Assembly: GCA_903925515.1 (NCBI GenBank)
Contig: CAIYFP010000129.1
Coordinates: 1-24,217, forward strand
Direction: 5' to 3'
DNA length: 24,217 nt
Source: an uncultured Verrucomicrobiota bacterium
GTDB taxonomy: Bacteria; Verrucomicrobiota; Verrucomicrobiia; Limisphaerales; UBA9464
In this document: positions 1 through 7,870 of the stretch, one piece after another
How the letters are laid out: every line of letters starts with the position of its first letter
Numbering within the stretch: position 1 is the first letter of the stretch
Notes under the pieces: generated by a model
What the model was told of the DNA's origin: nothing
What the model saw: only the letters and a program-made list of their open reading frames with translations
The model's database searches: none
Position numbers and translations under genes: made by a program

Positions 1-936
1 GGGATGCACGGAGATCTTCTGGATGCGCGCGGTGGTCGAGGGCTTGAGGGCCGCGAGCACGGCGAGCCGACGTTCGGACAGGGCCACGCCCACCACGTCG
101 CGCTCGGTGGATTCCTCGTCCTCGTCGTCGGGGCCGGCCATGCGACGCCGGGCTTGCTGTCCGGGGGTGGCCTTGGGGCTTCTGAGGCTGAGCCGGACGC
201 GGAGGAGGGACTGGTTGGCGAGTTGATCGAGCTTGCCGAGGGCAAGGTCGTAGTCGGGCTTCGACAGGACGGGCCACTGGAGCGGCGAACCCTTCCATGA
301 ACCGTCCGTGGGCAGGCGTCGGTTGAACAGGACGCCGAGCGGCGTGCCGTCTGCGGCGATCGCGACGCCTTGGTTCTCGACGGCCAGCCATGGGGCGTCG
401 CCGCCCGACTTCTGGAGGCGCGAGGGGAAGGGCAGGACCTCCGAGATCATCTCCGCCTCGAGGCGGTAGTGGGCGGCGACTCCCACGGGGCTGCCGTGGC
501 CGAAGCGCAGGGGTCTTGCTCCGGGGATGGGCTTGTCGAGGCGGAGGAAGACGGCCCAGTGCTCCGTGCCGAAGCCGTCGATGGTGGCGATGGCGGAGCC
601 GGAGGCGTTCCGGACATGAACCTCCTTCACGAAGCGCGGATGAACGGTCCAGTCCATGGCCACGACGCGGTCTGGGGCGACGAGGAAGCCGGAGGTTTCG
701 AGGGGCCGTTCCTCGGCGACGACCTCGGCGAGGGTATGGGTTCCATGGGCGCGGGAGCCGGGGTCCACGTCCAGGACGCCGGAGGGGGGTTGGCCGTTGT
801 CGTACTGGAGGGTGATCTCGACGTTGACCATGCCGGCCGCGACGGCGTCGAGCCGGGGCTTGGACGGGGGCGCGGCATGGGGCTGGTGCATCGCAAGGGC
901 GCCGAGCCATGGCAGGAGGATACGCAGGAACCGCAT
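1..936 (-). CDS. Secreted protein resembling a degenerate trypsin-like peptidase (partial, 3' end off the left edge)
   Basis: The reading frame stays open from the ATG at 936 to the window edge, giving 312 residues, so the C-terminus is missing. The N-terminus (MRFLRILLPWLGALAMHQ, then HAAPP) is a signal peptide, so the product should be exported. Around residues 65-115 the text 'ETSGFLVAPDRVVAMDW' followed by a 'FVKEVHVR' strand recalls the SGF(L/V)...H region of trypsin/HtrA-like proteases. The segment 'LAVENQGVAIAADGTPLGVL' recalls the later strand region. The catalytic His is not in its usual context (MDWTVHP) and I see no GNSGG-type serine motif. I therefore infer a non-catalytic or divergent member, and a PDZ domain could lie past the edge. 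No Shine-Dalgarno is visible before 936. The family assignment is tentative; the gene itself is well supported by frame, codon use and signal peptide. Confidence 0.65.
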   Translation of the reverse strand, partial: MRFLRILLPWLGALAMHQPHAAPPSKPRLDAVAAGMVNVEITLQYDNGQPPSGVLDVDPGSRAHGTHTLAEVVAEERPLETSGFLVAPDRVVAMDWTVHPRFVKEVHVRNASGSAIATIDGFGTEHWAVFLRLDKPIPGARPLRFGHGSPVGVAAHYRLEAEMISEVLPFPSRLQKSGGDAPWLAVENQGVAIAADGTPLGVLFNRRLPTDGSWKGSPLQWPVLSKPDYDLALGKLDQLANQSLLRVRLSLRSPKATPGQQARRRMAGPDDEDEESTERDVVGVALSERRLAVLAALKPSTTARIQKISVHP

Positions 937-985
937 GGGCACAGGCTGCTGCAAATCGAAGGGGGCGCACCAGAAAACACCGTCA

Positions 986-1312
986 TCCCCGATCCGCGCG
1001 CAAGCCGTTCCCGGGTGCCCGGTCCTCGCCTCGCGTTGCGCCGACGGAGGGTTGAAACGCCAGGTGCTCATGGCGTCATGGCGTGAAAAAAACCATGCCG
1101 CCTCATGCGCGGATTCCGGGCGGCATGCGGCGGGGGAATTCCCCGCGCCATGCCGCCATGACGCGAGGAATGCAGTCTTGGGGATGTCCATGGTTGGGTT
1201 CATGCCCATCCGCCACGATGGCGTGTTGGCACGTAGCCTGCCGCAACCCATTCGGCTGGGGATCGAGAGGTTCCCTTCTCCTTGCGCCGGGATTTGGGGT
1301 CATGCGGCCCGG
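986..1312 (+). repeat. Interspersed ~320-bp repeat, copy 1
   Basis: This copy fills most of the gap between the divergent genes starting at 936 and 1367. It aligns by eye with 7548-7870 and 20151-20475 at ordered landmarks: a left block around 991 (GATCCGCGCGCAAGC), a middle CATGCGC block at 1104, and the best conserved core at 1201-1247 (TGCCCATCCGCCACGATGG onward). The right flank (GGATTTGGGG near 1291) is shared with copy 2. It lacks the 8-bp array of copy 3. No recognisable terminal inverted repeat or target-site duplication was seen. Confidence 0.7.
1121..1155. repeat. Near-perfect inverted repeat inside repeat copy 1
   Basis: The arms CGGCATG (1121-1127) and CATGCCG (1149-1155) enclose the perfect palindrome CGGGGAATTCCCCG. 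With two mismatches they form a hairpin with about 15-bp arms. A competing pairing uses ATGCCGCC at 1095-1102 with GGCGGCAT at 1119-1126. There is no T-run, so it does not look like an intrinsic terminator. It may be an RNA or cruciform structure belonging to the repeat. Confidence 0.5.
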
Positions 1313-1366
1313 CAAGCCGATGTTTAGGTTCGAACGGCTGCGGGGAATGGGGGAGCGTCGGGCTCC

Positions 1367-3149
1367 ATGAGCGGCATGAGGACGGGGCGGGCTTCGGGAG
1401 CGTGGGCGGGTGGCGACGCAAGGGGCGGAGGGTTCCGGCGGACATGGCTTGCGCGGATGGCGTGGACGGTGGCGCTGGGGTGCGCGGGGCGGCTTGCCGT
1501 GGGCGTGCATGCGGCGCCGGGGATGCATGGTGCGGTTGCCACGGTGCATCCGGAGGCGACGCGGGCGGGATTGGCGGCGTTGGCGGCAGGGGGCAACGCG
1601 GTGGACGCCACGGTCGCGGCGGCCGTGATGCTTGGGGTGGTGGACGGGCACAACTCGGGGCTTGGGGGCGGATGCTTCATCCTTGCGAGGCTGGCCGACG
1701 GGCGGGTGGTGGCGGTGGATGGACGGGAGACGGCGCCGGGGCTGGCGACGCGGGACCTGTACCTGCGCGACGGGAAGGTGGACGGGGCGACTCAGCCAGC
1801 ACGGGGTGTTGGCGGCGGGCGTGCCGGGCGAACTGGCGGCCCTTGCACATGTCGCGGCCCGTCATGGGCGGCTTCCCTTGTCCTGGTCGCTGGAGCGGGC
1901 GGCGCGGGTGGCGGAGAAGGGGTTCGTCCCCGGCCGGTCCTATCGGGGGCGCGTCGCGGGTGCGCTGGATGAGGTCTCGTTCGCGGGCCCGGCCGCGCCG
2001 GAGTTCGAGGAGTTCCGGAGGATATGGAGGTTGCCGTCGGCGGGGAAGCGGTGGGTGTTGCGGCAACCGGAGCTGGCGATGACCTACCGGAGGCTTGCGG
2101 AGGGGGGCGCGGCGGAGTTCTACCGGGGCGAGGTGGCGCGGCGGGCGGTGGAGTTCATGCGTGCGCGCGGGGGACTGATGCGGGAGCCGGACTGGGCGGG
2201 GTACGAGCCGCGCCTGAGGGAGCCGGTGCGCTCGACCTATCGCGGGCACGAGGTGGTGGGATTTCCCCCGCCGAGCTCGGGCGGCGTCCATGTGGCCGAG
2301 ATCCTGAACATCCTCGAGGCCTTCGACCTGAAGGCGATGGGGGAAGACACGCCGGAGATGGTGCATGTCGTGGTGGAGGCGATGCGGCGCGCGTTTGCGG
2401 ACCGTGCCCGGTGGCTGGGCGACCCGGACCATGTCCGCGTGCCGAGGGGCTTGATGGACCGGGGGTATGCGGCGGGCCTTGCGGGGGGGATTGATCCGGC
2501 GCGCGCGACGCCCGTGGATGGGGCCGGTCAGCCGCCACGGGCGGAGGAGGATGTGTTCGAGGCGGAGCGTTGGCGGCACACGACGCATTTCGCGGCGGTG
2601 GATGAGGCAGGAAACTGGGTGGGCTGCACGGCGACGGTGAACACGAGCTTCGGCAGCAAGGTGGTGGTGCCCGGGACTGGGATCGTGCTGAACAACGAGA
2701 TGGACGACTTCGCGGCGGCGCCGGGCGTGCCGAACTTCTTTGGCTTGGTCGGGGCGGAGGCCAACGCGGTGGCGGGCGGGAAGCGGCCGTTGTCCAGCAT
2801 GAGCCCGACGGTGGTGCTGAAGGATGGCAGGCCGTTGCTGGTTGTGGGGGCGGCGGGCGGGCCGACGATCATCAGCCAGGCGGTGCTGGCGATCGTGCGG
2901 GCAGTGGATTTCGGGCGTCCGCCGGGCGAGGCGTTGCGGGGACGGCGGTTCCACCATCAATGGCGCCCGGACGAGGTCCTGCTGGAAAGGTCGTGGGGCG
3001 AGGGCATGGCCCGCGCGTTGCGCGACCGGGGGCATCGGGTGCGATGGGTGGACGAACTTGGCGCGACGCAGGCCGTGGGGCTGGGACGGTTGGGACGTCT
3101 TGAGGCGGCGTCGGACCCGCGTGTCGAGGGCATGGGCGCGACGCGTTGA
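1367..3149 (+). CDS. ggt: Gamma-glutamyltranspeptidase (glutathione hydrolase), frameshifted
   Basis: Members of this N-terminal nucleophile hydrolase family cleave gamma-glutamyl bonds (for example of glutathione) outside the cytoplasm after self-cleavage into two subunits. The first frame (1367-1789, 141 residues) has a probable signal peptide and the conserved 'AGGNAVDATVAAAVMLGVVD' and 'SGLGGGCF' regions. The second frame (1791-3149) starts with 'LSQHGVLAAGVPGELAAL' and contains the autoprocessing site HTTHF with nucleophile Thr at 2580-2582, 'LNNEMDDF' and 'PLSSMSPTVVLKDG'. The combined length of about 593 residues is normal for the family. The two frames meet at 1787-1792, where one extra base or two missing bases breaks the gene. 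The start at 1367 is the first in-frame ATG; 1376 and 1457 are alternatives, since no clear ribosome binding site decides. It is either a real pseudogene or an indel error; all catalytic parts are otherwise intact. Confidence 0.88.
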
Positions 3150-3473
3150 ACGCTGCCATCCCGAAGGTCCATGCGCTCGGCGTGGCGCCTTGCAGACGAG
3201 GGTGGGACGGCGGACGCGATCCCCGACTGGGTCCGGGGAACCCATGCCACCCCCAATGGGGTCATGGGGCAGGCCCAGGAGCAGCGGGCAGCAGGCGGGA
3301 TGGATTCCGGGCTGCGATGCCGGACGGGCGCCACGTGGAGCCATGTGGCGCGCCGCCTCCCATGCGCGGTCCCGGAGCAAGGTGGAGCCCCGCTTGGGTG
3401 GCAGCGGGGGAGCACTCCCCCGGCGTCTCCGGATGCCGTCATGGGAGGCGTCGCGGGCTACGACCTGAGGGCG
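3150..3473. other. Convergent intergenic region with hairpins and a possible degenerate repeat copy
   Basis: This is the gap between the ggt stop and the thioesterase stop. It holds three GC-rich hairpins: 3221-3238 (CCCCG/CGGGG), 3328-3351 (GCGCCAC/GTGGCGC) and 3405-3422 (CGGGGGA/TCCCCCG, 4-base loop). None has a T-tract, but their place between convergent genes fits transcription ending. The stretch from about 3355 to 3445 resembles the middle of the interspersed repeat (CCTCCCATGCGCGGTCCCGG, compared with the similar string ending near 7690). The conserved right-hand core is absent. I see no convincing gene here. Confidence 0.4.
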
Positions 3474-3986
3474 TCAATCCCGTCTGGAGGCCGCGTGGCT
3501 GCCAGGGTGATGGGATGCGAGAAGCTCGGGCGGGGCGACCTCGATGAGGCTGGCAAGGGAATTGGGGAGGGGGACGGCGGAGAATTGGCCGTCCGGGTTC
3601 TTGGCGACGCAGGCAACGACGAGACGGCCAACGGCGACCTCCTCGCGCGGGCCGGGGTGGATGCGTGCCATGCGGACCTGGTAGGCGATGGAGCGGGTGC
3701 GTTTCTCGGCGACGAGGAGGTGAAGCTCGACGGTGTCCTCGAAGCGGAGGGGGCGGCGGTAGTCGCAGGAGGCATGGACGCGTGGGAAGCCGAGGGGGGG
3801 GGCGGTGTTGGGAAGGACGACGGAATGGCCAAGGGAGCGGAGGAAGGCGTGCTCGACGAACTCCATGTACCGGAAGAACTGGGCAAAATGAACAATGCCG
3901 GCCATGTCGGTTTCGTGGAACTCGACAAGCCGGGATGTCTTGAACTCGAAGGCCACGGCGGGAAGCGCGCTGGGGTCGTGTCTCAT
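3474..3986 (-). CDS. Acyl-CoA thioesterase, 4-hydroxybenzoyl-CoA thioesterase (YbgC-like) hotdog family
   Basis: The product has 170 residues from the ATG at 3986. The core 'FHETDMAGIVHFAQFFRYME' (from about residue 23) is the 4HBT-family signature. Asp27 stands where the catalytic Asp lies, followed by the long hotdog helix and 'HASCDYRRPLRFEDTVELHL', a typical hotdog strand pair. Family members hydrolyse acyl-CoA or acyl-ACP thioesters in the cytoplasm; the substrate cannot be told from sequence. An upstream in-frame ATG at 4076 would add 30 low-complexity residues with no family resemblance, so 3986 is preferred. The C-terminal 30 residues or so extend past the fold and are not conserved-looking. 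It lies on the same strand as the jag gene but 255 nt downstream of it, so it may have its own promoter. Confidence 0.85.
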   Translation of the reverse strand: MRHDPSALPAVAFEFKTSRLVEFHETDMAGIVHFAQFFRYMEFVEHAFLRSLGHSVVLPNTAPPLGFPRVHASCDYRRPLRFEDTVELHLLVAEKRTRSIAYQVRMARIHPGPREEVAVGRLVVACVAKNPDGQFSAVPLPNSLASLIEVAPPELLASHHPGSHAASRRD

Positions 3987-4241
3987 CAATCGCTGGTGTT
4001 GGGTTGATCCATGGAAGCCCTTGGGCGGTGCGTGAGGGCGGAGCCCGCCCGGAGCGGCCCGGGACGGACGAACCACGAGTTCCCGGGGCTTTCATGGAGC
4101 AACCCGAAGGCACGGGGCTCGTTTCGCGTCCCGCGTCGTGGATCGCTCCTCCCAGTCCGGCGCGGGTCTGGGCGCCGCTCGCGCATCGTTGGACACGAAA
4201 AACCCTCGCGGCGAAACACCGGCCCTTGGTGAGACACGACA
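3987..4241. other. Intergenic gap between jag and the thioesterase gene
   Basis: These 255 nt hold no supported gene. On the minus strand, below the jag stop, there is a short T-run (4195-4200 read in reverse) after a weak GC-rich potential stem. This could be a poor terminator for the rpmH cluster. The promoter of the thioesterase gene presumably lies here, but I could not identify clear -35/-10 boxes. Confidence 0.25.
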
Positions 4242-4742
4242 CTAGGAGGTGGCGGGGGGAGGGGAGGGTTGGCGTCGAGGGCGGAGGAGGATGACCTTCT
4301 TGTCGGAGCCCTCGACCTCGACGGAGTGGGTCTCGATGTCGGGGTCTTCCTTGAGGGTTTGGTGGACGATGCGGCGGTCGTAGGCGTTCATGGGCTCGAG
4401 CTCGATGACGTCGCCCCAGCGCCGGACCTTCTCGGCGCCCTCGCGGGCGCGCTTGACGAGTTGCTCGCGGGCTTGGCGGCGGTAGCCGCCGACGTCGAGG
4501 ACGATGCGCGGGGTGGAATCATCGCCGCGATGGATGATGCGGTTGAGGAGGTATTGGAGGTCGCCGAGGGTGGCGCCTTGGCGACCGATGAGGCGGCCGG
4601 GGTCGTCGGTCTTGACGTCGAGCATGAGTTGGCCCTCGAAGTCGATTTCCTCGACCTCGGCCTCGTTGAAGCCGAGGCGATGGAGCATTTCGAGGAGCAT
4701 CTCCTTGGGAGGGAGCACGTGGGGATTGGGGTGATCGTTCAT
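4242..4742 (-). CDS. jag: Jag/KhpB-type KH and R3H domain RNA-binding protein
   Basis: The product is a 166-residue cytoplasmic protein starting at the ATG at 4742 (MNDHPNPHVLPPKEM). Residues about 15-90 hold an acidic leader and a KH domain with 'GRLIGRQGATLGDLQYLLNR', whose GxxG-type loop (IGRQGA) binds RNA. Residues about 105-160 form the R3H domain with R/H residues in 'YDRRIVHQTL'. The Jag_N domain found in Firmicute homologues is absent, as is common in other phyla. Its place after yidC is the classic order. KhpB homologues are implicated in RNA binding and cell envelope control; the exact role here is inferred from the family. It starts 52 nt after the yidC stop and is probably co-transcribed. 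A proline-rich tail ends the protein. Confidence 0.92.
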   Translation of the reverse strand: MNDHPNPHVLPPKEMLLEMLHRLGFNEAEVEEIDFEGQLMLDVKTDDPGRLIGRQGATLGDLQYLLNRIIHRGDDSTPRIVLDVGGYRRQAREQLVKRAREGAEKVRRWGDVIELEPMNAYDRRIVHQTLKEDPDIETHSVEVEGSDKKVILLRPRRQPSPPPATS

Positions 4743-4794
4743 GGAAAAAGGCGGGGTCTGGGGGGATGTTTCTGGACGAGGAGTGATGGCGCGG

Positions 4795-6591
4795 CTAGTG
4801 GCGGCGGCCGTGACGATGCGCGTCGGGCGCGGGCGTCGCGGGGACGTTCGACTTGGTAAGCTTGGTCTGGAGGATGCTGAGGAGGTTCTGGACGGTCCAG
4901 TACAAGGTGAGGCCGGCGGAGTAGTTGTAGAACAGGGCAAGGAACATGAGGGGCATCCAGCGCATGATGCGTTGCTGGGCCGGGTCCATCTGGGGCGAGG
5001 AGGGGGTGAGGTGGGTTTGCCAGAGGGCGGTGCCCACGTACAAGAGCGGCATGAGGTTGAGGGGAAGGCCGAGGCCGGGGACGCCGAGCAGGGGAATAAA
5101 CCCGAGGCCCGGGATGACGAAGAGGGTGTCGGCGGCCGAGAGGTCCGGGCACCAGAAGAAGGAGGCGCCGCGAAGCTCGATGGCGGAGCGGAGCATGGTG
5201 AAGAAGCCGAAGAAGACGGGGATCTGGACAAGGATGGGGAGGCAGCCGGCGACGGGGTTGTAACCGCTCTGGCGCATGAACTGCATGGTCTTCTCGTTGA
5301 GCTTGCGAGGGTCGTCCTTGTACTTCTCGCGGATGGCCTGGAGCTGCGGGCCGAGCTCGGCCATGCGTTTCATGGAGCGGGTGCTGACGGCGGTGAGAGG
5401 CCAGAAGGCACCCTTGATGAGCAGGGTAATCAGCACGATGCACCAGCCGTACGGCACGTTGAGGGCGGAGTGGAGGAAGTTCATGCCGAGCAGCAGGGGC
5501 TTGGCGAAGAACCCAAAGAAGCCGTACCCGAGGGTTTCGTCGAAGGCAGGGCGGAGCCGGGACAGGACAAAGTACTCCTTGGGGCCCGCGTAGAGGGTGA
5601 AGCGATGCTCGAGGGTTTTCCCGGGCTCGAGGTTGGAGCCACCGAAGCGAACATGGGTGGCCACCCCGGCAGGGTCTCGGACCTGTTCGGGGTCTGCGGC
5701 CATGCTTTCGGGGGAGGGGGGCGGGAGGGGGACGCGGCGCGCGACGAACTCCTTGGCGGGGCGGTCCGGGAGGGTAATGAGGGTGAAGAACTGGTTTTGG
5801 ACGGCGGCCCAGACGACGGGTTCCTCGGTTTGGCGATGTTCCTCGCGGGGCTTGCTCATCATGCAGAAGAAGCCCGGGGTGGCGACCCATCCCAGGGTTT
5901 GCGAGGCCTTGCTGCCATGGTACGTGTCCACCGCCAGCATCTCGCCCTTGTCGAGGCTGTTCATGGGCGTGGCGGCCCCGGTGGACCATTCGATGTCCGG
6001 GAGGGCCAGGACGGAGCCCGAGCGGTTCTCGATTCGGACGACGGCGTGGAGGAGATGGTCGTTGGTGGTCAGGCGGTATTCCCGGACAAGCACGAGGCCG
6101 TTCCCGACTGTTTTCTCGGCGCGCACGCCCCGGTCGATCGGGCGGAGGGAGTACGAGGCGTCGCCCTCGACGGCGGATGCGCCAGACCATGCGAGGACGG
6201 GGGGAAGGGAGTCATGGTTGAGCAGGATGGGGCCATTGGATCGGCCCTTGGCATGGCGGCCAGTGAACGCGGCATGACCGGGAAGCTCGACGTGCTTGAG
6301 GCCGCCGCCGCGGGAGGTGAAGACCCACCGAGCGGATGCATTGGTGAGGGCGAGGGTGAACTCGGGCGTCGCCGGGGCCGCCGGGGGGGAAGGCAGGGAT
6401 TGGACGCCTTGCAGGGACGGAACGACGGGCCCGGAGGCATGGGTGACCGAGGACGAAGCCGTGGCGGGCGCGGCGTTGGTGCCGGCGGCGGCCGGCCGGG
6501 GCTTCACGGGAAAGAGCCACCGGGCCAGGGGTTGCAGCCCGAGGAGGAGCCCGAAGGCGATGACGAGGATGGCGATGGCCTTGCGGTCCAT
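4795..6591 (-). CDS. yidC: Membrane protein insertase YidC
   Basis: The 598-residue product inserts and folds inner-membrane proteins, alone or with SecYEG. The N-terminus (MDRKAIAILVIAFGLLLGLQ) is the first membrane helix. It is followed by a Pro/Ala-rich linker and a large periplasmic beta-domain (about 75-345), the Gram-negative form. The conserved insertase core starts near residue 355. In 'LITLLIKGAFWPLT', Lys393 takes the place of the hydrophilic-groove Arg of E. coli; a positive charge is retained. The 'ELGPQLQAIREKYKDD' coiled-coil hairpin and 'GCLPILVQIPVFFGFF' follow. The His/Arg-rich C-terminal tail fits a ribosome-binding tail. The gene begins 20 nt after the yidD stop within the rpmH cluster. 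The length is slightly above E. coli YidC. No anomalies seen. Confidence 0.97.
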   Translation of the reverse strand: MDRKAIAILVIAFGLLLGLQPLARWLFPVKPRPAAAGTNAAPATASSSVTHASGPVVPSLQGVQSLPSPPAAPATPEFTLALTNASARWVFTSRGGGLKHVELPGHAAFTGRHAKGRSNGPILLNHDSLPPVLAWSGASAVEGDASYSLRPIDRGVRAEKTVGNGLVLVREYRLTTNDHLLHAVVRIENRSGSVLALPDIEWSTGAATPMNSLDKGEMLAVDTYHGSKASQTLGWVATPGFFCMMSKPREEHRQTEEPVVWAAVQNQFFTLITLPDRPAKEFVARRVPLPPPSPESMAADPEQVRDPAGVATHVRFGGSNLEPGKTLEHRFTLYAGPKEYFVLSRLRPAFDETLGYGFFGFFAKPLLLGMNFLHSALNVPYGWCIVLITLLIKGAFWPLTAVSTRSMKRMAELGPQLQAIREKYKDDPRKLNEKTMQFMRQSGYNPVAGCLPILVQIPVFFGFFTMLRSAIELRGASFFWCPDLSAADTLFVIPGLGFIPLLGVPGLGLPLNLMPLLYVGTALWQTHLTPSSPQMDPAQQRIMRWMPLMFLALFYNYSAGLTLYWTVQNLLSILQTKLTKSNVPATPAPDAHRHGRRH

Positions 6592-6611
6592 GGTTAGGGG
6601 TAGTGAGGGGG

Positions 6612-6905
6612 TTAGATGGGGTTGCGGGACGGCGTCTTGGCGGGGCCGGGAATCCGGTCGGGGACGGGGTCATGGCCCCCGAGCGCCCATGGGTGGCATC
6701 GGCAGACGCGCCGGACTGCCAGCCAGCAGCCCTGGGCGGGGCCATGGGCGCGGACGGCGTCGATGGCGAACTGGGAGCAAGTGGGGGTGAAGCGGCAGCA
6801 GGGGCCGCCAAGCAAGGCGTTCTTGGCCGGGGACAGGGTCCAGCGATACGCATGGAGCAAGGCGACCAAGGCGGACTCCACGAGACGCATCGGCGTGTTC
6901 GACAT
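6612..6905 (-). CDS. yidD: Membrane protein insertion efficiency factor YidD
   Basis: The 97-residue product has the YidD signature: 'LLHAYRWTLSP' as an amphipathic N-terminal helix, then 'GGPCCRFTPTCSQFAIDAV' with the three conserved cysteines, 'AVRRVCRCHPW' and 'GGHDPVPD'. YidD is a small membrane-associated protein that helps YidC/Sec insertion. The ATG at 6905 lies 4 nt after the rnpA stop, indicating coupling. The ATG at 6890 (MRLVESAL) is an alternative start without better ribosome-binding support. An earlier in-frame start at 6983 would overlap rnpA and adds residues with no family match. The position between rnpA and yidC is the standard bacterial arrangement. Confidence 0.95.
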   Translation of the reverse strand: MSNTPMRLVESALVALLHAYRWTLSPAKNALLGGPCCRFTPTCSQFAIDAVRAHGPAQGCWLAVRRVCRCHPWALGGHDPVPDRIPGPAKTPSRNPI

Positions 6906-6909
6906 GGGG

Positions 6910-7311
6910 TTAGGCTGCCGGGAGCAGCTTGGCCCGGCGCAGGCAGGAGGCCACGTCGGCCTCGACGCGGGCGGCGTCGGCATCCCGGATGGACTGGCGG
7001 GCGATGAGCACGATCCATGCGGGAGCGATGACGGCGGGGCGGAGGAGCCTGAACGCCTCGCGCATGCGGCGACGGGCGCGGTTGCGCACGACGGCCGGGC
7101 CGAGGGCCTTGGTGGTGATCACGCCTAGGCGAGCAGAACCATCCCTTGCGTCGGGAGACGGGGCGAGCCAGTTCAGCACGACGGTGCCCACCGACACGCG
7201 ACGACCCGCGTCCCGGACGCGAAGGAAATCGCGGCGTTGGACGAGGCGACCCGCCTTGGGGAGGCCGAGACGACGAGGGCCGGGGCTGCGCGATGCGGGG
7301 TCCGGGGCCAT
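6910..7311 (-). CDS. rnpA: Ribonuclease P protein component
   Basis: The 133-residue basic protein is the protein subunit of RNase P, which helps the catalytic RNA bind pre-tRNA and mature the 5' end. The family signature is visible as 'VVRNRARRRMREAFR' (RNR motif near residues 76-85). It is preceded by 'LPKAGRLVQRRDFLRV' and the 'RLGVITTKALGPAV' strand. The ATG at 7311 lies 20 nt after the rpmH stop and gives a normal length. Longer in-frame starts run through the rpmH gene in another frame and are rejected. Co-transcription with rpmH is expected from order and spacing. The RNase P RNA gene itself is not in the window. Confidence 0.95.
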   Translation of the reverse strand: MAPDPASRSPGPRRLGLPKAGRLVQRRDFLRVRDAGRRVSVGTVVLNWLAPSPDARDGSARLGVITTKALGPAVVRNRARRRMREAFRLLRPAVIAPAWIVLIARQSIRDADAARVEADVASCLRRAKLLPAA

Positions 7312-7331
7312 CCGGAACGCGGGCTGGAGGA

Positions 7332-7469
7332 TCAAACGGGCGTCAGGCGCTTGCGGCCCACGCGGCGGCGGTTGTTGATGATGCCGCGGCCGCTCTTGGT
7401 GGCCATCCGGGACCGGAAACCATGCTGCCGGACACGACGAATCTTCGAGGGCTGATACTGGCGCTTCAT
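7332..7469 (-). CDS. rpmH: 50S ribosomal protein L34
   Basis: The 45-residue, very basic product starts MKRQYQPSKIRRVRQHGF and continues with RSRMATKSGRGII and NNRRRVGRKRLTP, matching the near-invariant L34 pattern. It is a structural protein of the large ribosomal subunit. The start at 7469 gives the standard length. No Shine-Dalgarno sequence precedes it, and the upstream bases are T-rich when read on the minus strand. It is the first gene of the rpmH-rnpA-yidD-yidC-jag cluster. In many bacteria dnaA and the origin lie directly upstream; here a repeat and an amidohydrolase do instead. Confidence 0.97.
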   Translation of the reverse strand: MKRQYQPSKIRRVRQHGFRSRMATKSGRGIINNRRRVGRKRLTPV

Positions 7470-7504
7470 AGAAAAACGGGAACCGCGTCTCTTGCGGGCC
7501 GGGC

Positions 7505-7532
7505 AGACTATCGATCCCGAACAGGGCGTCAA
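7505..7532 (-). promoter_or_regulatory. Possible sigma-70-type promoter for the rpmH cluster
   Basis: On the minus strand TTGACG (7532-7527) matches the -35 consensus well. After a 16-nt spacer, TAGTCT (7510-7505) is a weak -10; the overlapping GATAGT is an alternative with a 15-nt spacer. This would give a leader of about 30 nt before the rpmH ATG. It lies just outside the left end of repeat copy 2. Position supports it, but the -10 is poor. Confidence 0.4.
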
Positions 7533-7547
7533 TCCTGTTCCCCGGGT

Positions 7548-7870
7548 CCCCGATTCGCGGATTCGCGCGCAAGCAGTTCTGGAGTGAAGGGCTCTCGGCT
7601 GTCGCGGCGCTGCCAGGGGGTGGATCCAGCGGCCTCTCACAGCGTCTTCGCATGATTCAAAAACCCAGCCTTCCCATGCGCCGGACCCGTGATGCATGCA
7701 GCCGGGATTGTCTCGCGCGAAAACGCGAAGGATGAGGTCACAGGGATGCCCCTGCCGAGGTTCATGCCCATCCGCCGCGATGGCGTGCTGGCGTGAAGCC
7801 TGCCGCAATTCGCCCGCGTGCGGCTCGCGAGCTTCCCAACTCCCTACGCGAGGATTTGGGCCGGGTCGCG
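7548..7870 (+). repeat. Interspersed ~320-bp repeat, copy 2
   Basis: This copy occupies the gap between divergent rpmH and the M20 amidohydrolase gene. Shared landmarks with the other copies are ATTCGCGCGCAAGCAGTTCT at about 7561, GTGAAGGGCTCTCG at about 7584, CCATGCGCCGG at 7674, TGATGCATGCAGC at about 7690, and the core TTCATGCCCATCCGCC from 7761. The tail GAGGATTTGGG lies near 7850. In place of the 8-bp array of copy 3 it has one degenerate pair (GCGAAAACGCGAAGGA near 7718). In the core, the frame that is open in copies 1 and 3 meets a TGA, so it is not a conserved coding sequence. Confidence 0.7.

Noticed and set aside
1201..1327. A small conserved protein in the repeat core (MPIRHDGVLARSL...)
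   Set aside because: The frame is interrupted by TGA after ten codons in copy 2, and the sequence after the core differs between copies.
1785..1805. Programmed ribosomal frameshifting in ggt (and in the FG-GAP gene at 22484)
   Set aside because: There is no slippery heptamer or downstream pseudoknot evident, and neither family is known for it; an indel is simpler.
1677..3380. A 567-codon minus-strand open frame opposite ggt
   Set aside because: The His/Arg/Pro-rich translation is a typical antisense shadow; the ggt motifs on the plus strand are decisive.
3439..4242. A 267-codon minus-strand frame overlapping the thioesterase
   Set aside because: It is a different frame from the clear hotdog protein and has no domain resemblance.
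4741..6597. A 618-codon plus-strand open frame covering exactly the yidC gene
   Set aside because: It is a mirror of yidC codon structure; YidC is unmistakable on the minus strand.
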